Shown here one piece after another: positions 18,614-27,525 of a DNA stretch of 64,000 nt. The notes below the pieces were generated by a model. The model was given only the letters and a program-made list of their open reading frames with translations. It searched no databases and was not told the DNA's origin. This DNA comes from an uncultured Flavobacteriaceae bacterium. Its GTDB lineage: Bacteria > Bacteroidota > Bacteroidia > Flavobacteriales > Flavobacteriaceae. The position numbers and the translations under genes were made by a program. The stretch is from the NCBI GenBank assembly GCA_905182575.1, contig CAJJCA010000001.1, positions 1-64,000 on the forward strand, in the 5' to 3' direction. Numbering within the stretch: the stretch's first letter is position 1; each line of letters starts with the position of its first letter.

Positions 18614-18970
18614 CTATGTGTGGTCTTGAAACCACTTAGAAACACGATCATGGGAGATAGATTCATGATATTTAATTGAAGGAATTCTATAAGCCTTTTC
18701 GCCTTCACTCTTTTCGTAGGGAATGACTCCCATTTTAATACGTCTTAAAACAGTTCTTTCTGAAACCCCTTCTTTAAGGGCAACCTCTCCAACGGTGAAA
18801 TAATCTGATTTTTTGAGGAGTACACAACTAATCTTATCAAGTTTAATATCTATATTCTTCTGTTTTTCTTTCATTTGATTTAATGAGTCTGTAATAACAG
18901 CTACTCTAGAGCTTAAAACAGTAAATGATTTTACACAGTCTTCAATGAGTGTTTCGGAAATTCCTGTCAT
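18614..18970 (-). CDS. Helix-turn-helix protein, excisionase-like
   Basis: The product is 118 aa. The first half (about 1-50) is helical and coiled-coil prone (SLNQMKEKQKNIDIKLDKIS). The second half has a MerR/excisionase-type winged HTH: YFTVGEVALKEGVSERTVLRRIKMGVIPYEKSEGEKAYRI. Such proteins in Bacteroidota integrative elements act as excisionases or recombination directionality factors beside a tyrosine integrase. The integrase gene lies about 150 bp upstream on the same strand. It could bind the GTTAAC repeats at 18051-18150. Precise role inferred from context. Confidence 0.65.
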   Translation of the reverse strand: MTGISETLIEDCVKSFTVLSSRVAVITDSLNQMKEKQKNIDIKLDKISCVLLKKSDYFTVGEVALKEGVSERTVLRRIKMGVIPYEKSEGEKAYRIPSIKYHESISHDRVSKWFQDHT

Positions 18971-19117
18971 TTTTATATTGTAATAATGATGTAAAATTCG
19001 CTATTTTACTTCGTTTTAGAAAGAAAACTTAGCGTGAGTTATTAGGTTTTATTAACGTTATCCATTATTTCCTTATGAAACCAAAAAACATCATTTAATT
19101 GAATGTTAATGTTAATA

Positions 19118-20340
19118 TCATTTCCATACTTTTTGCATAAAATCTGACAAAACATCATTTGTTGGTTTGTAATATAGCTGAAAGTTATTAATCGATTTAT
19201 GCCCTGTTATATTCATAATGGCTTTTGCAGGAACTCCACTATTGAGCATGATGGTAATAAATGATCTTCTTGCTGTATGAGTACTTATTAGCTGATACAT
19301 AGGTACCTCCTCTTCATAAACTTTTTACCTATTTTTTTTGATTTAACTACAAGTGATGTAAAACCAGCGATTTTAAATATCTCTTTTAAATATTCACGAA
19401 ACTTCTGTTCTGATATCACTGGTAGCTCCAAATTATATTTATTTAATATCGCTCTAATCTTATCTGTCATTGGAATTTCTAGAGTTTTAGTTTTGTCCTT
19501 GACTTCTCTAATCGTAATGAGATTGTTAGTCACATTTGAAGCTCTCACTCGCTTGAAATCACTATATCTCATTCCAGTATAGCATCCGAGCAAGAAAACA
19601 TCTCTAACTCGCTCTAATCGTTGCCTATTTGACAGATCTAAATCCGCTATTTGTTGTATCTCTTTCTTGGATAAAGCAAGCTGATTTGTAATCTCTCTGC
19701 TAACTGCTACCTCCTTAAAACTTGAATTTGTGATGAAATCATTCTTAAGACAGTAATTAAGGAATGTTTTTAATAGACCTATATTTCTTCCAAGAGTATT
19801 TACTTGATGAGATTTAATCTCTTGACAGTATTTTTTAAAATCAGTTATCCAAAACACATCAATAAGCTCTATTTCAATCTTATCATCTATTTTTTCGAAT
19901 TCTTTGACAAGTTTATAAAGCATTCTGTAGCGTTTAGCTGTTGCATTACTCCATCCACCCTCTTTAAGCTTAAACTTAAAGAAATCTTCAAAACAACTAT
20001 CAAAATCATTGGGAGCTTTCTTTTTAGAAACTCCTTTAAAGAGCATATCAAATTCTTGCTTAAGAATCTCTTTTGTTAGAATCCTACCTGATGACTTATA
20101 CTGAAAATTAAGATTTAGGTAAGCTGTTTTAAGGCTCTCTAATCTAATATTGACTGAGTTAGTAATTACTTGATCGTTTTGAGACTTGGTTCTTTTAGGA
20201 AATTGGGAATGTTTATCCCAGAGTCTAACTGGTATTTTTTGTCCTGTAGAGTAAACAAAACGTTTGCCGCCAGATAAAGTAACATAAAAAAGGATTAAAG
20301 AATTTGTTCTGGTATTTGGGGTTTTTAGTTTGAAATTCAT
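19118..20340 (-). CDS. Tyrosine recombinase/integrase (phage-integrase family), frameshifted
   Basis: This is a Bacteroidota-type integrase. The N-terminal Arm-DNA-binding domain has LSGGKRFVYSTGQKIPVRLWD. The SAM-like core-binding domain is at about 110-200 (KEGGWSNATAKRYRMLYKLV). The catalytic domain has the first active-site Arg in LLGCYTGMRYSDFKRV, HTARRSF with the second Arg, the GHKSI histidine motif, and the nucleophile in FQLYYKPT. A one-base deletion near 19,312 (TTT where TTTT is expected, GKKFYEEE..) separates the last 60 codons from the rest, so the product is inactive unless this is a sequence error. An ATG at 20349 is possible; 20340 starts MNFKLKTPN. It probably mediated insertion of the element here. 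Confidence 0.85.
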
Positions 20341-20459
20341 AAGCATCAATTTTAATTTAACAATGACAACACCAGTTGCCTGGATCGTTGCCTGAACTAT
20401 GTCACAATTCTACCTCAAAAAGGTGGATATTGGTGGACATACTTGAGCTTAAATTGATG

Positions 20460-20532
20460 ATTGTCCGCTATTTACATATAAATACAGGACAATAGAGGAC
20501 AAAGTAATGGGAGCCGCCGACTCCACAATTAT
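20460..20532. other. Candidate integrase attachment/arm-site region
   Basis: Between the integrase start and a terminator lie ATTGTCC (20460-20466) and its inverse GGACAAT (20487-20493), a further GGACAA at 20497-20502, and a GGACA at about 20435. Repeated short motifs like these are typical integrase arm-binding sites. They are followed by a GC-rich stretch, GAGCCGCCGACTCCAC (20511-20526), resembling the 3' end of a tRNA or tmRNA. No complete RNA gene precedes it, so it may be an att half-site. The partner repeat was not found. Confidence 0.4.
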
Positions 20533-20577
20533 AAACCCTAACCTCCTTGTAAAAGTGTGTTAGGGTTTTCTTTTTTT
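20533..20577 (+). terminator. Intrinsic terminator beside the candidate att site
   Basis: AAACCCTAAC (20533-20542) pairs perfectly with GTTAGGGTTT (20559-20568) and is followed by a T-rich run to 20577. The position directly after the tRNA/tmRNA-like 3' end suggests it was the terminator of the RNA gene into which the element inserted. Confidence 0.75.
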
Positions 20578-20769
20578 CAGTAAGCGTTGAGTCATTCTTC
20601 AGCCAGATATTTCTTAGTATAAAAAACTCCTCAAAGGATTTTAACTCTGAATAAAAAAACTAATGGTTTTTATTTGCAATATTAAATGCAAGGCATGGTG
20701 TTTTAATACTGCCTCCGCTAAGAATTATAACGTCATGCAAGCGATTTATAGTAGCCAATCCAACTGAGC
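20578..20769. other. Short non-coding stretch
   Basis: Nothing recognisable as a gene. It contains ordinary AT-rich sequence between the terminator and the tiny membrane-protein genes. No strong hairpin or repeat is seen. Confidence 0.4.
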
Positions 20770-20919
20770 TCAATCAGTCTTTGATTTGTTTTTACTGCTA
20801 TCTTTATTTGGGTAATTTTCTTCTCTCTGTTTTTTATTCTGTGATAAAATAATCCATAAAGTAAACCACACGTAAACCGCAAATATCGCCCCCCCTACTA
20901 GTAAAAATTCTATACTCAT
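20770..20919 (-). CDS. Small single-pass membrane protein, unknown
   Basis: The 49-aa product has a hydrophobic segment at residues about 4-27 (FLLVGGAIFAVYVWFTLWII) followed by a highly charged, Lys/Asn-rich tail (QNKKQREENYPNKD). Its ATG overlaps the stop of the upstream small gene by ATGA, which indicates translational coupling. The topology, with a short outer end and a charged cytoplasmic tail, is inferred. It resembles small accessory subunits of membrane complexes, but I do not recognise the family. The frame passes cleanly through a seven-G run, so it is intact. Confidence 0.5.
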   Translation of the reverse strand: MSIEFLLVGGAIFAVYVWFTLWIILSQNKKQREENYPNKDSSKNKSKTD

Positions 20920-21086
20920 GATTTTCTTCTTTGTCTAATTGCGATTGCGAATAACAATATAGTCCCTGGCCAATGCGCAGAATATTGTGCCTCTTCTGTC
21001 CTCCCAGCAATTCCTAATCCAACAGAATACAACAGGCATATAAATGCCAAAATCACAGGGTACCACTTCAATATAAATTCCTTCAT
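20916..21086 (-). CDS. Small membrane protein (two segments), unknown
   Basis: The 56-aa product has two hydrophobic stretches, YPVILAFICLLYSVGLGI (about 9-26) and a shorter PGTILLFAIAI (about 41-51), and ends in a basic tail RQRRKS. The ATG at 21084-21086 is followed 4 codons from its end by the overlapping ATGA of the next small gene, so the pair forms a two-gene operon. I do not recognise the family. The pair is intact although its neighbours (CvfB, DoxX remnants, integrase) are all broken. Confidence 0.5.
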   Translation of the reverse strand: MKEFILKWYPVILAFICLLYSVGLGIAGRTEEAQYSAHWPGTILLFAIAIRQRRKS

Positions 21087-21269
21087 CTTTTCAATTAATT
21101 CTTTTAATGATTTATTTTGTTTCTTATTCCTAATTTAAGTAAAATATTTTGATTAAAATTAATAAAAGGTTTTAAAAGAATAAAGGAGTTTTCAAATAAT
21201 TCGATACTTTTATGATGAAATTCAAGTGTTGAAAAATCAACTGCTTTAAATTAAATCACGAAAGTGTTT

Positions 21270-21686
21270 ATGGACTTAAAAGAAGGAGACGAAGTGGAAC
21301 CTTATCATTGGTGAAGAGACCAATTTGGGATACAACGCTCTGATTAATGACGAGTTTGAGGGTCTTTTATATCACAATGAAATTTTCGTCAACCTAGAGT
21401 GGGAAATGAAAACCATCGGCTACATAAAGAAAATCAGGTCGGATGGGAAAATTGATGTCTCGCTTCAACCCCAAGGTTTTTTAAATGTCATTGACACCCA
21501 TTGTCTTCATATTCTGAAAAAATGTAAAATAGAACTGGCACCCTTGATTTTTCTGACAAAAGTAGTCCAGAAGACATTATGGATGAATTTCAAATGAGCA
21601 AAAAAGCCTTTAAAAAAGCTTTGGGAGTATTGTATAAAGACAAGTGGATCATTATCGAACCCCATCGGATCGTATTGATCGAATAG
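21270..21686 (+). pseudogene. CvfB/S1-domain RNA-binding protein, C-terminal remnant
   Basis: Read through its breaks, this segment encodes the C-terminal half of a CvfB/YitL-type S1 RNA-binding protein. It starts MDLKEGDEVE, continues NEIFVNLEWEMKTIGYIKKI, and after another shift MSKKAFKKALGVLYKDK and a winged-helix end EPHRIVLIE. The first S1 domains are missing. There is a one-base insertion near 21,300 (GAACC for GAAC) and, near 21,520, a one-base loss followed by a TAA in the restored frame. These lesions together show genuine decay, not one sequencing error. It lies on the scar between the two PULs. Confidence 0.75.
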
Positions 21687-21775
21687 TTACGCTGTGTAGC
21701 CTCCTACCATTTTTAGATCATGTTTTAAAAACTAAATCCCTATGGGGTGGCAATAATCTTTTAAGAACACTTACT

Positions 21776-22073
21776 TTGTCAAATCTCAATTTTCTTCTTT
21801 TACGTTTTTCTACAGGGAGCCATGATGTGTTATTATCACGGTTGGAGTAAAATCACAGCAGGCAGCAGTCGCTGGGAAAGACTTGGAAATGCAATGACAG
21901 ATTTCATCGGTCTTGATTTCCTGAGTATCCCCCTTGGTTTTATGGCAAGTTTTTCCGAATCGATCGCCTCCCTATTGATAATGGTTGGGCTTTTCACCCG
22001 CCCCTCCGCTCTTCTTTTGGCAATGACGCTGTTTGTTGCTTCAGCGACAAACATTGCCAGGAATAAGGCATAG
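21776..22073 (+). pseudogene. DoxX-family membrane protein, truncated remnant
   Basis: The frame contains DoxX-family features: LLLRFSTG, then YHGWSKITAG, GLDFLSIPLGFMASFSESIASLL, IMVGLFTRPSALLLAMTLFVA. A one-base insertion near 21,818 separates the first segment (21776 on) from the main one. Downstream of 22,060 a second shift is suggested by GSELLSVKS in another frame, and the expected last transmembrane helix is missing. The start is approximate. Intact DoxX proteins are about 130 aa, four-helix membrane proteins of poorly defined redox-related function. Confidence 0.65.
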
Positions 22074-22193
22074 ACGGTAGCGAACTGCTCTCTGTAAAAT
22101 CATAATCTCATTGTCTAGCTCCATAATTATCTTGATGAATCGGCGCACGGAAATTCAGCTTAGACCGATTGTTATTTAATAAGAGAAGTTAGT

Positions 22194-23535
22194 TTAAAAC
22201 TTCCTGTTTACACCTTTTAGATACTCATTTGCAGCGGCTTCCTTAAACTTAGCGGTTTCGTTGTCCCAATGCAATGTCTTATTTGGAAAACGACCAGCAA
22301 TGACTCCCAAAAGGATTGTTTCCGTTAATCTGGCAGCATAAGAAAATGGTGCTGATGCTTCCTCCTCGCCCAAACAAGCAGAAACAAACTGATGATAGTG
22401 CTTCGGAGCGTCACGCTCATAGTCATTTACAGTGTTTCCTAATTTCCCATCTGGATCGTATTTAGAGATGTCAATTTCTTGATATTTACCATCAACAATA
22501 AGCCTTGGGGTCTCCATAAAATGAGGCAATAAAAGTCTCCCCTTTTCCCCAATAAACATGGCGCCTTGTAAAGGAAGTTTTTCCTTGTTAGGAAGCTTTA
22601 ATTCTTTGTGACTCGATGGAGCACCCTTTCCATCATACCAAACCCATTTGAAATCTTCAGTGGTATACTTTGTTCCTTTAAAAGTATAGGTGACATTATT
22701 ATTTTCTGGATATCCAAAGCCATTTGGTTTTCTACAATTGTTTTTTATTGTAGTTGGGACATCCAATCCTAGGGCATTGTAAGGCGTATCAAAAATATGA
22801 ACACCCATGTCCCCCAAAGTACCACACCCAAAATCAACAAGTTTGCGCCAATTTGCAGGATGGTAAACCTTTTCTTTAAACGGTCTTTCGGCAGCTGTGC
22901 CCAACCACAAATTCCAATCTAAACTTTCTGGTACGGAATCCGAACCTTTAGCTACTGGTCCGTCATAACCCCAGTTTTTTGGCGACCATGCCCTTACGGT
23001 TTCTACTTTACCAATTATTCCTGATTGTATCAATAAGGTTGCCAATTTGTAGTCATAAAATGAATGTACTTGAATCCCCATTTGGGTAACCAAGTTTTTT
23101 TCTTCGGCTTTCCTTCTCATTTCTCTAACCTCAGACACATGATGCGCCAATGGTTTTTGACAATAGACCGGTTTGTTATAATCCATAGCCAATATTGAAG
23201 CAGGGGCATGCGTATGATCTGGTGTAGAAACGATGACTGCATCAATTTCGTTTTGCATTGCCTCAAGCATTACGCGGTAATCCGAAAAAGTTTTGGCATT
23301 GGGATGTTTTAATTTTGCCGCAGCCAAGTTATTTGAATCTACATCACAGAGTGCGGTAACATCAACCCTATCATGTGAAGAGATTGACTTTTAAATCTGC
23401 TGCACCCATTCCGCCTACACCAATATGAGCTGTTCTGAGCCTTTTGTCCCCTTGAATATTTGCAAACAATGAAGAAGGTAATAATACGGATGACGCCGCA
23501 GCCACTGTTGTTTTTAAAAAGTCTCTTTTTTGCAT
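22194..23535 (-). CDS. Gfo/Idh/MocA-family oxidoreductase with Tat-like signal, frameshifted
   Basis: This is an NAD(P)-dependent sugar oxidoreductase, about 447 aa once corrected. It starts MQKRDFLKTTVAAASS, a Tat-like signal used by many periplasmic Gfo/Idh proteins. The Rossmann glycine motif is HIGVGGMGAAD. The catalytic-domain motif VSTPDHTHAPASILAM and PVYCQKPLAHHVSEVREM contain the conserved EKP-like Lys (here QKP). An extra G near 23,391 (AAAGTCAATC for AAATCAATC) breaks the N-terminal 50 codons from the rest. It lies 11 bp downstream of a DUF1080 gene, a common pairing in glycoside oxidation/3-keto-sugar pathways. Substrate unknown. Confidence 0.82.
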
Positions 23536-23546
23536 TTTAAATAAGC

Positions 23547-24308
23547 TTATAATTTTTTAATTTTTATGTTTCTAAACCATAAATCACTCCCGTGATCTTG
23601 GAATCCAATGAATCCTGTTTTAAACTTTGCATAATCGGGGGATCCATCCCATTTTCCGGAATTTCTTTTAATGTTCCAGTCCTCTGACCAAGGCACAAAT
23701 GAAAGTACCTTTTTTCCATTCAACCAATGCTCCACTTTTTCAGTGGTAAAAACAATTTTTGTCGAGTTCCATTCGCCGGCAGGGTTTAAAGTCTTCTTAA
23801 CAGGATCGGGAGTATGCATCGCATAATCAGCTGCCGTTTTTTGCCAATCTTGAAGATCACTGGGTTCGGCAACTCCAAACTGACTGTTGTAGCTTGTAAG
23901 GTCATGTATTTTAGCGTAGTTTTCATCATCGATGAGTTGGTATTCGGGGGCGACAATTGAAGGCCCTGGATAACCTTCTTTTACATGATAAAAAATACCA
24001 CTATTTCCGCCTGGAGGAATTTTCCATTCAACATATAATTCAAAATTATCAAATTCTTCAACACCATAAATAATGTCTCTACTGCCTTTGTAATCATAAT
24101 CTTGCTCTAGGATCTTTTCTGTTCTAAAGGTCAATATTTCATCCTCGATCCCCCAGCCCGGTGGCATTGCCTCACCGTTGTAAGCCCTCCAACCCGTTGT
24201 TGAAGTACCGTCGAATAATGACACCCATTCTTGTGAAGATTTTTTATTGTCTTTGCAACCAATTATAAAAAGTGAACTGATTAAAAATAATTTGAATTTT
24301 TGATTCAA
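23547..24308 (-). CDS. DUF1080 lipoprotein (3-keto-disaccharide hydrolase-like)
   Basis: The product is a 253-aa lipoprotein, signal MNQKFKLFLISSLFIIGC with lipobox IIGC. The DUF1080 concanavalin-like domain includes WVSLFDGTSTTGWRAYNG, GNSGIFYHVKEG, APEYQLIDDENY, GEWNSTKIV and EHWLNGKKV. DUF1080 proteins include 3-keto-glycoside hydrolases that act after a Gfo/Idh oxidoreductase, and such a gene follows directly. It starts with TTG at 24308; no ATG is available because a stop lies two codons upstream. It is divergent from the GH2 gene across a 187-bp promoter region. Confidence 0.85.
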   Translation of the reverse strand: MNQKFKLFLISSLFIIGCKDNKKSSQEWVSLFDGTSTTGWRAYNGEAMPPGWGIEDEILTFRTEKILEQDYDYKGSRDIIYGVEEFDNFELYVEWKIPPGGNSGIFYHVKEGYPGPSIVAPEYQLIDDENYAKIHDLTSYNSQFGVAEPSDLQDWQKTAADYAMHTPDPVKKTLNPAGEWNSTKIVFTTEKVEHWLNGKKVLSFVPWSEDWNIKRNSGKWDGSPDYAKFKTGFIGFQDHGSDLWFRNIKIKKL

Positions 24309-24495
24309 ATTCTAATTTCTGATGAAATTGAAAAAAAACTTTTTACTCCTAAAAAGCCAATAATCTCATTAAAAAGGGTTTCTAATAATTGCATTGTTAC
24401 AAAATCAAAATACAAGTTAGTGTTTTTGTAATTAATTTTTTATTTCCATTTAAAAGAAGTAGTTTTTATGTTTAATGATTTAAATATAATTCGGA

Positions 24496-26361
24496 ATGAA
24501 AAAAATAATTATACTATTAATTTTAATTTCTTTTTTTGAAAAAAATAGTCAAGAATGGAGCCCCGTCAAAGGTAAAATGATGACGAAGTGGGGAAAACAA
24601 GTCACGCCAAACAATGTCTGGCAAGAGTATCCTAGACCTCAGTTTATGAGAAAAGATTGGGTCAATCTGAATGGCCTTTGGGAATTCTCAATATCAAAAA
24701 CAAATGAATCAAAGCCTGAAAAGTTTCAAAATAAAATTCTAGTTCCTTTTAGTGTTGAATCAACTCTCTCAGGGGTTGGAAAAAGCATAAGAAATGATGA
24801 TCGAATGTGGTATAAGCGTTCTTTTAAAATCTCAAAAGACTGGAAAGATAAAGATGTCGTTTTAAATTTTGAAGCGGTTGATTATAAAGCAGCAGTATGG
24901 GTAAACGGAATTTTAGTTGGCACACATAAAGGTGGATTTGACAGGTTTTCATTTGACATAACACAATATTTAAAAAAATCTGGATCGCAAGAATTATTAG
25001 TCTCTGTAGAAGACAAAACTAATTTAAGTTCACAACCAAGAGGCAAGCAACAATTAAATCCCTCTGGAATTATGTATACTCCAGTAAGCGGTATTTGGCA
25101 AACCGTTTGGCTGGAAGCAGTTTCCCCAGAGGCATATATTAAAGAGGTTAAAATATTAAGCGATATTGATAACAAGACCGTGACGATGACTCCCTTAAAC
25201 AACATACCGCTAGTAAAATCTTATAAAACAGTGGTGAAAATTTTTTGGAAAGGTCAGGAAATCACTCATGGAATTGTCAATAGTGACAAATCCATAACCT
25301 TAAAAATTGATAATCCACATTTGTGGTCTCCCGACACCCCTAATTTGTATGATCTAAAACTAAGCTTAATTAACAGTAATGGAGAGGTGATTGACACCGT
25401 GGATAGTTATTTTGGAATGAGAAAAATAAGTCTCGGTGATCATATGGGAGTTAAATATTTATTTCTAAACAATAAGCCACTATTTCATTATGGAACCCTA
25501 GATCAAGGTTGGTGGCCTGATGGGTTACTCACTCCCCCTTCTGATTCAGCAATGAAGTTTGATATTATTAAAACCAAAGAAATGGGTTTTAACATGATAA
25601 GAAAACACGTTAAAATTGAGTCAGATCGATGGTTTTATCATTGCGACAAACTCGGCATTTTGGTTTGGCAAGACATGCCATCTATGTCATTTCAAGTGCA
25701 TAAAACTCCTGAGGAAATAAAGAACTCTAAAAAACCAGAACGTGTATATCGATCACTTCAGGGAATAGGAAGAAAGGATGAAGATTTAAACAGAAGATCT
25801 GAAGGAGCTGCACAATTTGAATATGAACTTAAACGAATGATTGACACTCACTACAATTCCCCTAGCGTGGTTATGTGGGTTCCATTTAATGAAGGGTGGG
25901 GACAATATGACACCTGCAGGATTGCTGATTTAGTCAAATCCCTTGACCCTAGTCGCTTGGTAAATCCAACCAGTGGTTGGAGCTTGAGGCCTTGTGGTGA
26001 CATTTATGATGTACACGACTACGCTGTTGACCTTAAAATTCCTCCGACTTCAATTGAGCGAGCAACCGTTATTGGAGAATATGGTGGGATTGGTTATCAG
26101 TTTAACGATCACCTCTGGGATCCTAATATGAAAAACTTTGGATACCAGTCATATAAGACTAAGGAGGAGGTTTTAAAGAACTATATTCATAAATTCAATC
26201 AAATTCTTTCAATGAAAAAGAATAATGGACTTTCCGCTGCTGTCTACACTCAAACTACCGATGTTGAAAGTGAGATCAATGGTTTAATGACGTATGATCG
26301 AGAAGTAATAAAAATGTCTGTAAAGGAATTAAGAGAAATGCATTTAGAACTTTACAAATAA
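24496..26361 (+). CDS. GH2 glycoside hydrolase (beta-galactosidase/glucuronidase-like)
   Basis: The product is a 621-aa secreted GH2 enzyme. After a signal (MKKIIILLILISFF) come the jelly-roll sugar-binding domain (RKDWVNLNGLWEFSIS, YKRSFKISKDWKDKDVVLNFEAVDYKA), an immunoglobulin-like domain (about 215-305) and the TIM barrel. The acid/base is Glu466 in VPFNEGWGQYDT and the nucleophile Glu528 in VIGEYGGIGYQ. GH2 cleaves terminal beta-linked galactose, glucuronic acid or mannose; the exact specificity cannot be read. In a uronate PUL, beta-galactosidase or beta-glucuronidase action on lyase products is plausible. A galactose mutarotase gene follows after 8 bp. Confidence 0.93.
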   Translation: MKKIIILLILISFFEKNSQEWSPVKGKMMTKWGKQVTPNNVWQEYPRPQFMRKDWVNLNGLWEFSISKTNESKPEKFQNKILVPFSVESTLSGVGKSIRNDDRMWYKRSFKISKDWKDKDVVLNFEAVDYKAAVWVNGILVGTHKGGFDRFSFDITQYLKKSGSQELLVSVEDKTNLSSQPRGKQQLNPSGIMYTPVSGIWQTVWLEAVSPEAYIKEVKILSDIDNKTVTMTPLNNIPLVKSYKTVVKIFWKGQEITHGIVNSDKSITLKIDNPHLWSPDTPNLYDLKLSLINSNGEVIDTVDSYFGMRKISLGDHMGVKYLFLNNKPLFHYGTLDQGWWPDGLLTPPSDSAMKFDIIKTKEMGFNMIRKHVKIESDRWFYHCDKLGILVWQDMPSMSFQVHKTPEEIKNSKKPERVYRSLQGIGRKDEDLNRRSEGAAQFEYELKRMIDTHYNSPSVVMWVPFNEGWGQYDTCRIADLVKSLDPSRLVNPTSGWSLRPCGDIYDVHDYAVDLKIPPTSIERATVIGEYGGIGYQFNDHLWDPNMKNFGYQSYKTKEEVLKNYIHKFNQILSMKKNNGLSAAVYTQTTDVESEINGLMTYDREVIKMSVKELREMHLELYK

Positions 26362-26369
26362 AATTAATT

Positions 26370-27509
26370 ATGACCTATTCAAAAAACCTATACTTAATGT
26401 TTCTTTCATTATTGTTTGTATTTTGTACTACTAATAAAAAAGACTCATTTCAATTGAAAGCAAAAGATTTCCAGACAACGATAGACGGTAAAAAAACAGA
26501 CTTGTTTTTACTCCAAAACAAAGAAACCAAAGTTTATATCACCAACTATGGCGGCAGAATTGTTAGTCTGCTGACGCCAGATAAAAATGAAGACATGGGT
26601 GATGTGGTGTTGGGTTTCAATAGCATTGACAATTACTTAAAAGCCAATGGGAAGTACCACGGGTCTTTGATTGGAAGGGTTGGAAACAGAATTGCAAAAG
26701 GTCGATTTGAGTTGAACGGCACTGTCTATAATCTTCCTAAAAACAATGGCGAAAATCATTTGCATGGAGGCCCAGAAGGAATTAATAATCAGGTTTGGGA
26801 CGTGAAATCAATAGGGGATAATTCAATTGTTTTGAGTTATACTTCAGAGGATGGAGCTATGGGTTATCCAGGGAACTTGGCAATGGAAGTAAGTTATCAA
26901 CTCAGTGAGTCGAATGAGGTGATTATTACTTATAAAGCAACCACTGATAAAAGCACTCCTGTCAACCTTACTAACCATGCTTTCTTCAACCTCGCTGGAG
27001 AGGGAAATGGAACCATTAACGATCATCTTTTAACAATCAATGCAGATCAATTCACTCCAGTGGATGATTCGCTCATTCCTTTGGGGGACAACACCAATGT
27101 TGAAGATACTCCTTTTGACTTCAGAATAGAAAAAGCAATCGGACAAGATTTGAATTTACAAGAAACAGACCTACAGCTCACTCGAGGAAAAGGATATGAT
27201 CATAATTTTGTTTTAAACAAAACTGATTTTGGGGAATTAAGCCTAGCGGCAACCGTTGTAGAAACTAAAAGTGGCAGGAAAATGGAGGTTTTTACAGAAG
27301 AGCCCGGTATGCAGTTTTATGGAGGTAATTTTTTCCAAAGCAAAGACATTGGTAAATACGGAAAGGCTTTTGGATACCGGGAGTCTTTTGCGCTCGAAAC
27401 GCAGCATTATCCTGATTCTCCTAACCAACCAAATTTTCCAAGTATTATTCTAAATCCTGGAGAGGTCTACAGCACAAAGACGATCTATAAGTTTTCTTTA
27501 GCGGACTAA
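26370..27509 (+). CDS. Aldose 1-epimerase (galactose mutarotase) lipoprotein
   Basis: The product is a 379-aa aldose 1-epimerase with a lipoprotein signal ending FVFC (Cys19). The motif NHLHGGPEGINNQVW carries one catalytic His, LTNHAFFNLAGEG the other, and ALETQHYPDSPNQPNFP the catalytic Glu. It interconverts the anomers of the sugar freed by the GH2 enzyme encoded just upstream, here in the periplasm because of the lipid anchor. It forms a two-gene plus-strand operon with GH2 and converges on the kduD gene, 16 bp apart. Confidence 0.93.
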   Translation: MTYSKNLYLMFLSLLFVFCTTNKKDSFQLKAKDFQTTIDGKKTDLFLLQNKETKVYITNYGGRIVSLLTPDKNEDMGDVVLGFNSIDNYLKANGKYHGSLIGRVGNRIAKGRFELNGTVYNLPKNNGENHLHGGPEGINNQVWDVKSIGDNSIVLSYTSEDGAMGYPGNLAMEVSYQLSESNEVIITYKATTDKSTPVNLTNHAFFNLAGEGNGTINDHLLTINADQFTPVDDSLIPLGDNTNVEDTPFDFRIEKAIGQDLNLQETDLQLTRGKGYDHNFVLNKTDFGELSLAATVVETKSGRKMEVFTEEPGMQFYGGNFFQSKDIGKYGKAFGYRESFALETQHYPDSPNQPNFPSIILNPGEVYSTKTIYKFSLAD

Positions 27510-27525
27510 GTGAATTCTTTTAAGA

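Noticed and set aside
20505-20527. Complete tRNA or tmRNA gene
   Set aside because: Only a 3'-end-like stretch is present; the 170 bp before the integrase start cannot hold a tmRNA, and no cloverleaf can be drawn.
20580-20760. Additional gene between terminator and tiny membrane genes
   Set aside because: No frame longer than about 25 codons with a start and no motif on either strand.
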